Assembly (NCBI RefSeq): GCF_037126465.1
Contig: NW_026999402.1
Coordinates: 186,001-250,000, forward strand
Direction: 5' to 3'
Length of the DNA stretch: 64,000 nt
DNA from: Ornithodoros turicata
Taxonomy: Eukaryota > Arthropoda > Arachnida > Ixodida > Argasidae
The notes under the pieces are model-generated. The model was not told where the DNA came from. It did not search any database and worked only from the letters and a program-made list of their open reading frames with translations. Below, piece by piece: positions 43,970 through 54,711 of this stretch (positions within the stretch are counted from its first letter, which is position 1; every line of letters starts with the position of its first letter). Both the position numbers and the translations under genes were made by a program.

Positions 43970-45900
43970 AAAATAACACGCCTTCTAGCGCAAACACAAT
44001 GCTCGTAGTAGACGCGTTAATGTATAATGGCATTACAGTTGTATTACTAATTACACCACCGCAAAATGTTATGCACCAGCATTACTCATTACCGAGACGT
44101 ACTGCATACTTTCTAATGCATTACACCCTACCTCTGACATTGACCATAGTCGGCAGTCGCCGTTGACCAGGATGATTTCCTTTGTGTAGTCTAGTCTGCG
44201 ATGGTCACTTGCCTTGCCTACTTGCTTTTAACGTGCAACTGCTTAACGAGGTACAAGATGTGTGGGCACCACTAAGGACTAAAAGAGGTTTTACTTACTG
44301 AACCACAAGCACGTGAGGAAGGTCCGTAAACACTGGACGAAAGTGGGACTCATTTTTCCTGCCTCTGTTGGAAGTTTACGTGGCTTTACCGCGTCATGCA
44401 TTTTATATAGGAAAACTATGTTGATAATGGGAGTACATATCATAATATCAAATATTAAGTTCTACGAACACCAACAGAGACACATAAAAAAAGAAATACA
44501 TGATTTGACGTTAGAGTTATATTATTTCGTCTTAGATGTGATGTACAAAGTGGGGTATCACTCACCCGGGTCATTTACTCATCGCGATTACTTGATTTCC
44601 TCGGAAACGTAGAAACATCACTCGGCAATCTTATTATAGAGAGTGACACGTTTCTTCGTAAGTGGAGAAGTAAGATTAGAGTTCTATTGCACTATTTTTC
44701 GAACGCCTCCTAAGTCTTGCTAGACGCTGTATCATTACTCTTTGATGTTCTATGGAGCAGACCTGCTATATCCCAATTAAAGTGGCAGACGATATTACCC
44801 CACAGAGAAATTTCAGCTGAAACCGCAGGTGGATCCATCTGAGTAACAAAATGGTGATACTCGGATCATTTCAGAGTGACGTGGTTCCACTATACAATAG
44901 GGGTGAGGGCGCAGGATAGCGGATGAAACATTTTACTGAGTGAAACACCCGAGTCAAGTTTCTATCACGTGTCTTGGGGGTTTCACTCAGTGTAATGGTC
45001 TTACACTTGACTGACAATTGGCCGACAGCTGTATTTATTTAGTTATTTATTTATTTCTACAAAGTGGAGGAGGCGGGACAAAACGCTATCAATGTGTTTC
45101 ATGAAGGAGTGAATTGGTTCTATTTAAACTGAAAATTTATTTTATTTATTTGTTTAGAATACTTCTGATATTAAAAATGTCATAGAAGCAGTGGCATGCA
45201 AAGCAGCAGGTACTACGCTGAACAGTGAGACTACATAATTGTAGTCTACATTTGATTAGTGAGGTTATAATAATTTGCGCACATCGAACAAAATTCAACA
45301 CACAATGAACAAGGTCAATAAATGATGCTAGTGAGTCACAATCAACAGCTTGCTGTGGCAAACAATTCCAGGTGGTGATCGTAAGAGGAAAAAGTGAGTT
45401 CTTTAAACAATTAGTGTGAAAAAGATAAGGCTCAATGAATTTCGTGTGTTTGTTTCGAGTATGGTTGTGATGTTCAAATGGTTATGAACTGGTTCCAACT
45501 AAGGTCCATCCCACTAGCAAGTGGTCTTCTTGTGGGAACATAATAGAATGGGCTGAAACCGGAATGTAATCGAAAACCGCTTGGAACCCAAATCTTGTCA
45601 AGAACCGTACCCGGAACGTAACCGCAATTAATTATCGGAACTTAACCAAAAAATATGATTTCAGATACCGGTTCATATGAACCGGTTCAAACGTGAACGC
45701 GAACAACTTTGAGTGAGATATTTCTGTCGCTTTACAACTCTGATTAGCGGTGTAGTACGTCCTTCCGTTAAACAACAACAAGAATAAATGATGGTAAAGT
45801 GATAATGACCTGGGATATTTCCCCGTGGCAGCCACAGGATCCACTTAAGAGAGGTTAATATCACACTGGTGAACTCTTCGTCGTGTGTTTTTACTATGTA
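43970..45900. other. Intergenic, no gene recognised
   Basis: Open frames up to about 99 codons (44,313-44,612) have no motif that I recognise. AT-rich TTTATTTATTT stretches occur at 45,030-45,060 and 45,130-45,150. Clustered GAACCGGTTC-like motifs at 45,590-45,700 hint at another element with subterminal repeats. Confidence 0.35.
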
Positions 45901-45904
45901 CTAA

Positions 45905-48455
45905 AACTATATATGTGTGTGTGTCTGTGTTTGAGATGGTGAAGTCTCACCGAAGCGGCCCGTACGAAAATTCCAGATCGGCAGGACACGAGCCCGGATT
46001 CAGGCCAGATCGGGTCAGATCTGAAAGCGAGCATGGTATATCCGGTTTTATCTGGTTTTCACCGGAAGGTGCCGGACGCAGATCCGGAAACCAGTCCGTG
46101 TTAGTCCGGATTCATCAGTATTATCCGGACACCTGTCCAGATCAGCTGGAACCAGATCCGACCAGACAAGGTCCGATCCGGATTGACGACCATATAGGGT
46201 CCGGACAGGCCGAATCCGGAAATCATCGGAATGATCGTGCCCTTTACGAGTATGTCCTGTGTGCTAGATGCAATTCACGTTGGGCGAATCTTTCGTGATA
46301 ATTAACCGTCGCAATTAATGTCCGGTGCGAACGACTAGTGAGGCATTTAGAAAGAATAATGGAGAAGAGAGACAGGAAAGGAACTAGTTAAGGTCTCTCA
46401 GTCCCGATCGCCAAACAGCAACGACATATCAGTGTACGACTGTTCACGTTTATTTTACATGCTAACCAGTAAAGGTGGAGTTCACTACAAATTCAGTTTT
46501 GTAAAGTTGGGCGATAAGCAGACACAGTCAAGGACCCTCACACATTTCTTTAGATCCTGCGGCAAAGCAATTATTTCCAATGTGGACCCTTCTACACTAA
46601 CTGGAATAACATGGGTAACCTTAAAACCTGTGTCTCCATGTGTAAATACCGCTCCGCTACTGGCATTAGTCGTTTAACAGCAATATAGACAGAGTTTGAG
46701 TGACTAATAAGGAACTGCACGGAACTGTAGTGTGCCGCACCATTCACAGTGTAGGTAACCGTGTAGTTGTTTCGCCGTTCTTGTCTTCCGTACATTTCAG
46801 AAGTAACAACTACAGAGTTAATGGTAGCCTTTGTATAGACTTCCATATTTCTTGACATTGCTACTACGTACGACACGATACGTAGCTCACTCAACTTACA
46901 TGGTTTACCGTGCAGCACGACTCCTGATGACGTGGTTACACCCTTTGCACGGTGTGTACCCTGCAAGCTCTCGAGAATACAGTGGACTAACGAAGATCCC
47001 CCGATATGACTTTCAAGAAATGGATACTCGGTACACCTACAAATTTGCTATATGGTGTATGTCAGCAAAAATGCACTATGGCGAAGTAACCTGCATGGGT
47101 GAAAACAGCTGTTGACAACCTTGCTGTTAGCCAGTTCACAGCGCTTTTTTTATTAATTGTGCCTAAGTTACTAGCAGTGTTAGCAGCTTATATGAATATT
47201 GTTTTCATGGTGGAAATGGAGGTTTGTGGAGCATAAACAAGAAAGACGTAACACAGGTGTTTGTAACAAGGTATAATGCCTGATATATTGTTTCCCCTAT
47301 CTCGGTCTAGCATTATGTAACATTTGTCCTGCATTTGCAAAACTCTTCAGTATACGTGTACACCATTCCTGCATCTTAAGGTGAGGAGTCCAACTACTGA
47401 CTTTGTTCCTTCATATTGAGCTTCAGGGCTCAGCTTTTACGGTGCACTGACAAACAAAAGTGCTTTACATATATGCCGCTAAGTTTGCAAGCCTTCTTTT
47501 TCGATAGGAAAATACATCCACACCAAGTGTATATCGCAAACATCCCCATGAGTAATTTCTCTGCAACCCTGGCCCTTAATGCACAAGTTCATGTGTTAGC
47601 TGGTATGTTTTTTCCAAATTAAATAATGAGGTATAAGAGAAAAGTACTGCGACATATACCACACACCTGCAATAACTATATAAGGCCAGATCTGAAATGC
47701 ACAATGGTTTAAAAAAGTAGTACCACACTGCAAAAGTAGAAAACAACATATATATGCGGTTTTCTACCTTTGTGGTGTGATATCCACCTTCTTTACATCT
47801 TTGTGAATATTTTATGTGGGACACTGTTTGCAGTAAGATCTGGCCTGATATACAATCAGATCTAGTCAGGCTAGATACCAGACAGATCAGGAATTGGGAC
47901 ATTTCCAGATCTGGCCTGACACATAACAGATCTGTCATATTAATCAGGCCAGATACCAGACAGATCAGGAATGGGGACATTTCCAGATCTGGCCTGACGA
48001 GAAAGCCAGATCTGGAAATGTCCCAATTCCTGATCAAAAACAGATCTGGAATTGTGATCAGGTCAGATAAAAATCAGATCTGACTTTTTCGTAAGGGGGA
48101 GGTATAAGTGGACATGTAAAGGAGATGTAAGAGGGGAAATATAAATGGATGTAACTGATTTGAAATTGAAATAGTTGAAGGTAATTAAGAGTAGAAGACA
48201 TAAGAGTTATAAGAGGTATAAGAAGAAGGAAAATAAAGCAAGAAAGTTAAGTTGAGAGGTAATCAATGTAATGTATATGCTGTAATATATATATTAAGAG
48301 AAAGATTAAATGAAATTAAGATTACCGAAAGTAACTAGATGTAATTAAAGGGAATGAAATGAAATCAAGATTACCTCATATAACCTGCGCTTACCTTCGG
48401 AACTGAAATGGAAGTTGAAAGTAAATGAGGCTAATTAAAGACTAAAAATATGTAC
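45905..48455 (+). repeat. Interspersed repeat interrupted by a transposon
   Basis: The flanks 45,905-45,958 and 48,098-48,455 together match, in reverse complement, the uninterrupted 63,390-63,815. Landmarks are GTCTGTGTTTGAGATGGTGA on the left and GGTATAAGTGGACATGTAAA and TTAAGTTGAGAGGTAATC on the right. The repeat is rich in GGTAAT/TTAATTA words and has no coding potential. Confidence 0.85.
45959..48097. mobile_element. CCC...GGG element with CAGATCTG/CCGGATC subterminal repeats
   Basis: The left end CCCGTACGAAAATTCCAGAT is mirrored by the right end ATCTGACTTTTTCGTAAGGG. Comparison with the empty paralogous site at 63,765-63,795 gives a 2-bp target duplication (GG) and equal host length without the insert. 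The left 350 bp are packed with TCCGGATC/CCAGATC words, the right 270 bp with CAGATCTGGCCTGA words. The central kilobase has open frames (46,432-46,677; 47,416-47,622) that I do not recognise. Probably non-autonomous. Confidence 0.85.
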
Positions 48456-48459
48456 GTGT

Positions 48460-49260
48460 GCTAATATTACTGGTGTACTTTGTGCTGTCGGCGAGTATTA
48501 CAAGTATGCACTGTGATACCAGTACCCGATATGTCAGTGAACTTTATGTCAGTGTCTGGTGCAGCTGGTATACTACTGGTAAGAGTCTAGTATTACAGAT
48601 ATTCAAAACAAATTGACTGATACCTCTAATGCGTTCTGGTATGGATAAGTGTTTTCTAGTAGGGCAAGTCTGCTTGTGTCGACAACCAAGCCTCAACTAT
48701 CGCGGTGACGGTGAAGCGACAGACCACACGTCATCCCTCCACGAGAGCCGGCACTCGACTGACAAACGTGCCTCTTAACAGACGCTCCGCATGAGTGCGC
48801 GTGTTCCTGCGCCCCTGCGCCCTCTGCGCCGACGCGACTGGCAGCCAGCAGTCATCCCCTCTCGCGTGCGCATGCCCTGCAGCGCGGAGTGTCGGCTTCG
48901 CTCTCTTCTTTTTCTGCGCGCGCCCTTCGCGCCACCGGGTTTGTTCTCCGTTTTGGTTTTACTCTTGTTTCTTTGCGGCGTGTTTATTTCAAAACGCACT
49001 ATAAAGGAAGCTTCATTACTATATGTGGAAAACGTCATGTGTGGTTTATTCTGCGTTTTCCGTCGTGGCCAGGAAAAGACAAAAAACGAGAACTTCGCCA
49101 ATTTATTCACGGTATCATGGAGGAACCTTTCAAGTCCACCACCTGTAATGGTCGCAGTGCCGTCATGAAATGTGTCAGGACAAGATGGAGACGGTAGACC
49201 ACATGTTAGCGGTGGACAGACTGACGAAAAAGAAGACCAACTTTAGCCTGGATAATCTGT
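48460..49260. other. Region before the Maverick ATPase, possible gene tail
   Basis: Mostly unrecognised. The last 30 or so codons before a TAG at 49,259 (CQDKMETVDHMLAVDRLTKK) form a plausible C-terminus of an upstream gene of the Maverick, ending 33 bp before the TATA box of the ATPase. I cannot name it. Confidence 0.3.
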
Positions 49261-49293
49261 AGTGAGAAGGCAGTTCTGATCTAGAGGACGATG

Positions 49294-49331
49294 TATAAAT
49301 AAAATAGGTGCCTTTCTCTCCAACACTCAGT
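49294..49331 (+). promoter_or_regulatory. Core promoter of the Maverick ATPase gene
   Basis: TATAAATA at 49,294 and an arthropod-type initiator TCAGT at 49,327-49,331 precede the predicted ATPase start ATG (49,361) by 30 bp. The TATA-to-initiator distance is about 35 bp. The same TATA plus TCAGT pairing is seen in the palindrome at 55,962-56,308. Confidence 0.5.
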
Positions 49332-49360
49332 CTCTTCTTTTTCTTTGTGCTACTGTACAC

Positions 49361-51303
49361 ATGCGTGATGTCTTCCCCGAACATTTTCGTTTCCCCATAG
49401 TTTTCGTATTTTGAGTAGTCCCACCATGTGTAGTAAATCCACGTTCGAAGCGAACGTGTTGAGGAAGCTGAATGACATCATGAACAAGCCACTCTCGCAC
49501 ATATTCTACGTGGAGAAATATGATTCGCCGAGCATGCAGGACGAATTTCGGGACACTGTGAAATTTACCAAGAAGCTACCATGAGAGTGGAACACGCTAC
49601 ACTCATCATCGTCGACGATCGCATGACCAATTCCTTGAAGGAGGTTACCAGTCTTTTCCCAGTCAACCACATCTGTCCTACGGATGTCCGGTTATTATCC
49701 CAGAACAAACTGCCCGAATCGATGTCCTATAGATCTCCGTAGGATATCCTTAAATGATATCTAATGTCCTAAAATTATACAATGAACTACGGACGTCGGA
49801 TGGACAGAGGACGTCGTGTGGGCATCCGTGTCAGTAGACTTCGCAGTTAAATCGATTAGAGTTAGTGCTGCGACTTCAATAAGCATTAATCTCGTGTACC
49901 TGGCTCGCAAGTTGGCTTCGTTGGTGCTTGTGATAACGAAATGCATTTCATTACCGCGACGCATTTTTGACTGGGGTAGGAGATCATGCACGAAGTCGAG
50001 AGCAGCTCACGTCTGGCAACAGTGGGCAGGCGGCCGTGGCGGTTGGTTCTGACCAGTTTGCCCGTCGATGAGTGTGTCAGCTACACAAGTTGGTACTTGT
50101 GCACGCTTCAAGTATCGCTGAAGCAGCAACGTGTACAGGTAAGCTATGCAAAAACAGAACGGCGAGCAGACGCAGCTCATATCCGTCTTCCACAACAGGT
50201 CAGGCAGCAGGAAGCCGGCCGCCATATTGCAGTCTCCAAGTTCTCACTACAGCTGAGAACATCAGCTACGGATATGTCAAGCAACAAACGGTGTTCGCTC
50301 AAGCGGTAACATCGATGATCGAGTTGGGTACTGGGTACACCTGTCCTGTCAGAGTGTCATATATTTCGGATAGGGAAAGTGTTTTCAGGTAGTATCTCTG
50401 ATTTGAATGCAGGTCGTACGGCTGGTTCAGAGGTGCATTTTGCGTTGTGACAAATGTATCTGTGTAGGTCTAGAACGACGCATGACAAAATAAAGATATG
50501 CTCAGTGTTGTGAAAGCTATAGCTAGTATGCTCCAGAAAAATCTGAAACCTGTTCTTTTGCAGTGAAGAAGTGGAAGCTGACTTACATGTGAACTACATT
50601 CCTCCAGACTATGGGACTGTAGCACTCGCAGATGTGCCGCTTTGAAGTTTCTTATTGTGTAATAAACGTTCTTTGTTCTGTATATGCAGTCTTTACTGTG
50701 TAACCACCGGAAGTAAGTAAAATAGAGAAATAAAATCAAATCATATACTACCTGTAGAACCCAATAAAAACCTGCCACAGCGTCCGCAGGATAACCACAG
50801 AACAGCCCCCTGCATGCCTCAAATTATCCAAAATGTGTCCTCTGTTCGTCGGCCAGGATTTCCTGTAGACCGGTTCGGGCGGTAACATTGAACAAACTAT
50901 GTTAGTACAATTTCCATCCGTGGGAAGTTTCCCGACGTCTGGTTATCCGAGGTCGTTACTCCATGGGACATCCTAAGGTTGTATATGGCTGACTGGGTTT
51001 ATTTGGGGTTCTTACAATGCCAGCGCGCCTATCTTGCTCGTTCGAAACATCTTTTTCAATAGTAGCCATTTTAGAACTATACCCCACAACACCAGTTACG
51101 TCGTCCTGTGGCACACAGTCCGCAGCGTCCACCAGATGGAGCATTTTGGGCAACAGCTATTTGGCAGAAAAAGATTAGAGTATTTTCTGGCCGCATATAA
51201 ACAAGCGATAACGTCGCCCCACGTATATTTACTCGTGGATCTTCACAACTATACACACGAGGATCACAGGTTGCATAGCAATATCTTTCCAGGAGTACGT
51301 TAA
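49361..51303 (+). pseudogene. Maverick/Polinton packaging ATPase (FtsK/HerA type), split by a transposon
   Basis: The ATG at 49,361 starts MRDVFPEHFRFP. After a frameshift there is a degenerate P-loop, SPTMCSKST, where the family has GPTGCGKS. Downstream is a Walker-B-like TLIIVDD followed by SLF, where the frame is cut by a DNA transposon at 49,658-50,997. The C-terminal part (51,010-51,303) resumes with SAPILLVRNIF, FRTIPHN, QQLFGRK and VYLLVDLH, ending TAA at 51,301. In Mavericks and adintoviruses this enzyme pumps DNA into capsids. Frameshift, insertion, a stop after KKLP and loss of P-loop glycines make it inactive. Confidence 0.75.
49658..50997. mobile_element. CCC...GGG element with GGATGTCC subterminal repeats, inserted in the ATPase
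   Basis: The left end CCCAGTCAACCACATCTGTC pairs with the right-hand reverse complement CCCAGTCAGCCATATACAAC, each followed by CCTAnGGATGTCC-like words. It is flanked by TT on both sides, and taking a 2-bp duplication leaves the ATPase reading frame in register across the site. Length 1,340 bp. The interior open frames (49,816-50,392) are unrecognised. It is the same structural group as 45,959-48,097, with different subterminal words. Confidence 0.8.
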
Positions 51304-51320
51304 TATATCTGCGCTCCGAA

Positions 51321-51720
51321 ATGAATCTCCGTCCTCACCTCACTCTACTTAAAGTGCTCTCCACTCTACCCCCGCAGCACTGTCACGACATCTTGAGACG
51401 TTCTTTTTCGTCCGACATGAAACACCTCTCTTAAATTTGTCTGAATGTATTGAATGGGAAGGTGACTTGGCTCCAGATACGTTTGTGCGTTTGAAGAAGC
51501 ACAAACGCGTCTTACGTCGGCTCGCCTACAAGAAGATTCCTTCACACATTGCTACAAGAAGATTCCTTCGTCACATTCCTTCCTCGAAGGAAAGTGACGA
51601 TGTCAAAGTGAAAATCATAGTGGAGGCACTCAACCAGTACAGATTCTATCCCTACGACAATAAAAACAATACGTCTGACGCTACAAATGACTGTCTATTC
51701 GCTCTTCTCTCCAGACGATG
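51321..51720 (+). pseudogene. Maverick small basic protein
   Basis: The ATG at 51,321 is 18 bp after the ATPase stop. It starts MNLRPHLTLLKVLSTLP and, after a frameshift near 51,435, continues with ECIEWEGDL and RLKKHKRVLRRLAYKK. A short Leu-rich segment followed by a Lys/Arg-rich tail at this position is a recurrent gene of arthropod Mavericks and adintoviruses, sometimes compared with adenoviral core proteins. Function not known to me with certainty. Confidence 0.5.
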
Positions 51721-51960
51721 ACGATGACGACGAGGAAGCGAAAAGGGTGGTCTCGGAATTAAAAAGGTTGTTTCCTGGGACCACGAAGGTTGTGTCTCCA
51801 TTAAGGACAAGCCCAACAGGCACTCCCCTGTTTACGAACTCGTCAGTTGTTTGTTGCAACGTAACACAGGGAAGAAATGTTTCTGGTTGCCCAAAGTCTC
51901 GAAACTATTGCGCCTGATTTCCCTTCTCAAATCTCGCGAGCCTCAGCAGCAGCAAGCCTC
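51690..51960 (+). pseudogene. Maverick small conserved protein upstream of integrase
   Basis: Acidic DDDDDDEEAKRVVSEL is followed, in a shifted frame, by GCVSIKDKPNRHSPVYELV and LPKVSKLLRLISLL. The arrangement of an acidic patch, a WxxxGxIxINGxxIxxSxIYELV-like segment and a terminal helix is seen in a gene that precedes integrase in many Mavericks. At least one frameshift. Assignment rests on pattern memory and gene order. Confidence 0.4.
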
Positions 51961-51974
51961 CATAGCGTTGATGT

Positions 51975-52247
51975 CTTATGGAGGAATATGAGAAAGCAGA
52001 GGGTGGCCTCAGGGAGTGCACCGCTATAGAAAAGCGCGTCACTTGGGCAAAAAGAAGGCCGTCGCCCTCGCCCCACCATCCGGTTAGAAGATAAACGACG
52101 TGTGGCAAATAGATCCCGACGACTTTTCAAAGTACAGGAAGTTCAGTGGTGGCTACCACTACATTCTCGTGGCGATAGATTCTCTCTCCCATGTTCCGCG
52201 CATCCTCCCGCTATAGAAGAAACGTCCTGCCGAAATGAAAAAGGTGG
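51975..52247 (+). pseudogene. Maverick integrase fragment A
   Basis: Contains INDVWQ, DDFSKYRKFSGGYHYILVAI and DSLSHVPRILPL, followed by TAG and KKRPAEMKK. This is the start of an rve-type (retroviral-like) catalytic core with its first Asp (VAID). It diverges from fragment B after GAAATGAAAAAGGTG at 52,247. The stop after ILPL is shared with fragment B. Confidence 0.7.
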
Positions 52248-53436
52248 AACAAAACTTGCCATGGTGTTCTTGGGGATATCCTTTACGGGAAATTCGGGTC
52301 TCCCTGGGAGACAGACATTTTTCCGACGGACGTCCCCCACATCTCCGAGCGGCCACGATTTGTACTTCCCACAAATATCCGTCGTTTGTCCTCGCAGGAA
52401 GTTACACGGAGATACCCGGACGTTGCACGGACTTACTTGCGTACGTGCTCAGTGCCCTGCATTTTCTCATTATTATTTATACTGCTTTATCGAGATGCCG
52501 CGTAAGTGGATTGTTACTACGCCAGTAGGCGTGTTTTTTCTCGACATTGTGTTTCGGGTTCGGCCACTGCATCGTTGCTCCTTTTCGTTTGTTTCTCGTA
52601 TTTCCGTTACGGGTAATGAGCACGAAGTTTTAAAAAGCAAAAATAAAGACGTGAATGTACAATCTCTTGAACCATGAAGATCACTTAGAAAGGCAGTGGC
52701 ATACCTTTCCAAAGCGAAAACAGATACTATGTATTGCTTGTGTCGTGACGGGGGGGGGGGGGGTGATATAGGGGGAAGGTGCGGTCAGTCTGCTCTGAAG
52801 TGGCGGCTCGGTGCACCCAGGGGAGGGTGAAACAGGGAGGGGAGAGATGATGGTGGCACAGGAGAGGGAGAGGCGTGCTAAGCCTGTTGCTCTGGGATTT
52901 GGGTAGTCCAAGAGGACTACCCACCACAGAAAACATGCGAGCATCCCTCAGAAGTCTTCATTGGGAGGCTCCCTGTACCACGGCAACCGCGAGGATTATT
53001 GGCGAAGTCACCCCATCTCTCGTGAGCTTCCGCAAATTCGAGAGTCCAGCTTGCCTGCGAGTCAAACTAAAAGGTGATTGCGTATACCAATAACAATGGA
53101 CTGAAGAACGGCTTGGCGCATTAGCTCATTATGATGCAACATTTGTTTTTTACTCCTTTTGGCGTAAAGCGTTTAGCTCGTTTATGGAAAGTCGAACTCA
53201 CGCCGCGATACGCCTTGCCTTGTTTTCTCTCTCCTGCGATAATGCTCCACGTAACATCCCGTCAGGGATTCTATTTGGAAAATTCTTCAAACGGCCGTTA
53301 CGGTACATCCTGCGGATGTACGGTTAGGGATGTCTATTCATGTAGCTCCAAGAGATGTCCACCTGACATCCATTTCAGCACATGGACGTTAGGATCTATT
53401 TCAGACATCCGCAGGAGATAGTGTTCTGTCTGGGTT
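52248..53436. other. Insert between integrase fragments A and B
   Basis: GGATATCC/GGACGTCC words at 52,270-52,425 and GGATGTC/GACATCC words at 53,300-53,425 resemble the subterminal repeats of the 49,658 element, so a related DNA transposon probably fills much of this. Boundaries were not found. A G-run lies at 52,750-52,762. No gene recognised. Confidence 0.45.
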
Positions 53437-54711
53437 ATGGAGGAATATGAGAAAGCAGGGGTGGCCTCGGGGACTGGACCGCTATAGAAAAGTGCGTCAG
53501 CTGGGCAAAAGGAAGGCCGTCGCCCTCGCCCCACCATCCGGATAGAAGAAAGTTTAACAGGAGCTACATCATTGCCCTCAAAATAAACAACGTGCGGCAA
53601 ATGGATCTCGACAACTTTTCAAAGTACGGGAAGTTCAACGGTGGCTACCACCTAAAAGCGATAAAACCCCGGGGCAGGGGACACAAAGAGACAACACAGA
53701 CGAAGCACTGACTGACAAACAACTTTAATGGCAGGGACAAACAGGGACAGGGCAGGGACAAACAACTTTAATGGCTTCCCTGCCATTAAAGTTGCTTGTC
53801 AGTCAGTGCTTCGTCTGTGTTGTCTCTTTGTGTCCCCTGCACCGGGGTTTTATCGCTTTTAGATGTACCATCAAACAGCACGGTTTTTATCGCTTTTTAA
53901 CCTACTGTGGCTACCACTACATTATCGTGGCGATAGATTCTCTCTCCCATGTTCTGCGCATCCTCCCACTATAGAAGAAACGTCCTGCCGAAATGAAAAA
54001 GGTGATGATACGACCTTTTCGGGGATGTAACGTTCCTACATGCATCTTTTGCGACAGAGGAGGGGAATTCTACAACAAGACCATCAAAGAGTACCTAGCA
54101 CGAAGGGAGGTCTTCATGTATTCCACCTTCTCTCCTGTAATCAAAGCTTCACAAGCCGAATGAGTCATAAGGATGTTGTGCGACAGAATATTCAGTAATT
54201 TTAGGGTAACAGGAAAATATCATTTTGTATCAGCTCTTCCCTAGATCGCGCGCGACTACAACAACACGAAAGACAAAACGTTGGGAATCAGCCCGTCCAA
54301 AGTCACTCCCGAAAACGAATTGGAACTGTTCAATAAAATAAATGGGAAGCCCTTCGTGCCCTCCTTGAAAATGAAGATCGAAGTCGGGGATAAAGTGAGG
54401 GTCCTACTGCAGAGAAAATGTTTTCAAAAGAGCTCGAAAGGGAGTTGGTCACCTCAGATTTTCACCCTCTCCTGCCTGAGAAAAGCCTCCCCTCCTGTCG
54501 TGCATCTGAAAGAGGGTAAGGAAGTGGATGGATCTACCCAGAGGAGGTACTCGTTGTAACCCGAGACACCAACCGGCCTTGGCCAGTAACGAAAGTGCTG
54601 AGAAAGAAGAAAGTGAATGGTCATAGCTTTGCATTGGTTTACTGGCTCGGTTATGACAAAGAACACAACAGTTGGGTTCTGAGCAGCGGCATGTTCAAGA
54701 TTAGGATATGA
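53437..54711 (+). pseudogene. Maverick integrase fragment B with chromodomain
   Basis: The N-terminal part (53,437-53,650) reads HHPDRRKFNRSY and NNVRQMDLDNFSKYGKF. After the palindromic insert it resumes at 53,906 with YIIVAIDSLSH, CDRGGEFYN and FSPVIKASQAE, giving D, D and E about 34 residues apart (D,D-34/35-E). The C-terminal part has NELELFNKINGKPFVPSLK and KVGD-like spacing, and ends in a chromodomain (PVTKVLRKKK, LVYWLGYDKEHNSWV) with TGA at 54,709. Several stops and a frameshift near 54,480. In Mavericks this enzyme inserts the linear genome; this copy is dead. Confidence 0.8.
53651..53905. repeat. Palindrome in integrase B, flanked by a TGGCTACCAC repeat
   Basis: Arms of about 85 bp (CCCCTGCACCGGGGTTTTAT, TTGTCTCTTTGTGTCCC, AAGCACTGACTGACAAAC) meet around GGACAAACAGGGACAGGGCA. 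It sits between two copies of TGGCTACCAC from the integrase (53,641-53,650 and 53,911-53,920), as expected for an insertion with target duplication. The right side has an extra GATGTACCATCAAACAGCAC segment that is also found next to the palindrome at 55,962. Confidence 0.8.

Noticed and set aside
45618..45720. Another CCC...GGG element from GAACCGGTTC words
   Set aside because: Words are suggestive but no matching termini could be found.
48791..49168. 125-codon frame with a hydrophobic segment as a membrane protein
   Set aside because: Arg-rich low-complexity start, no homologous pattern, and its 3' half overlaps a better candidate gene tail in another frame.
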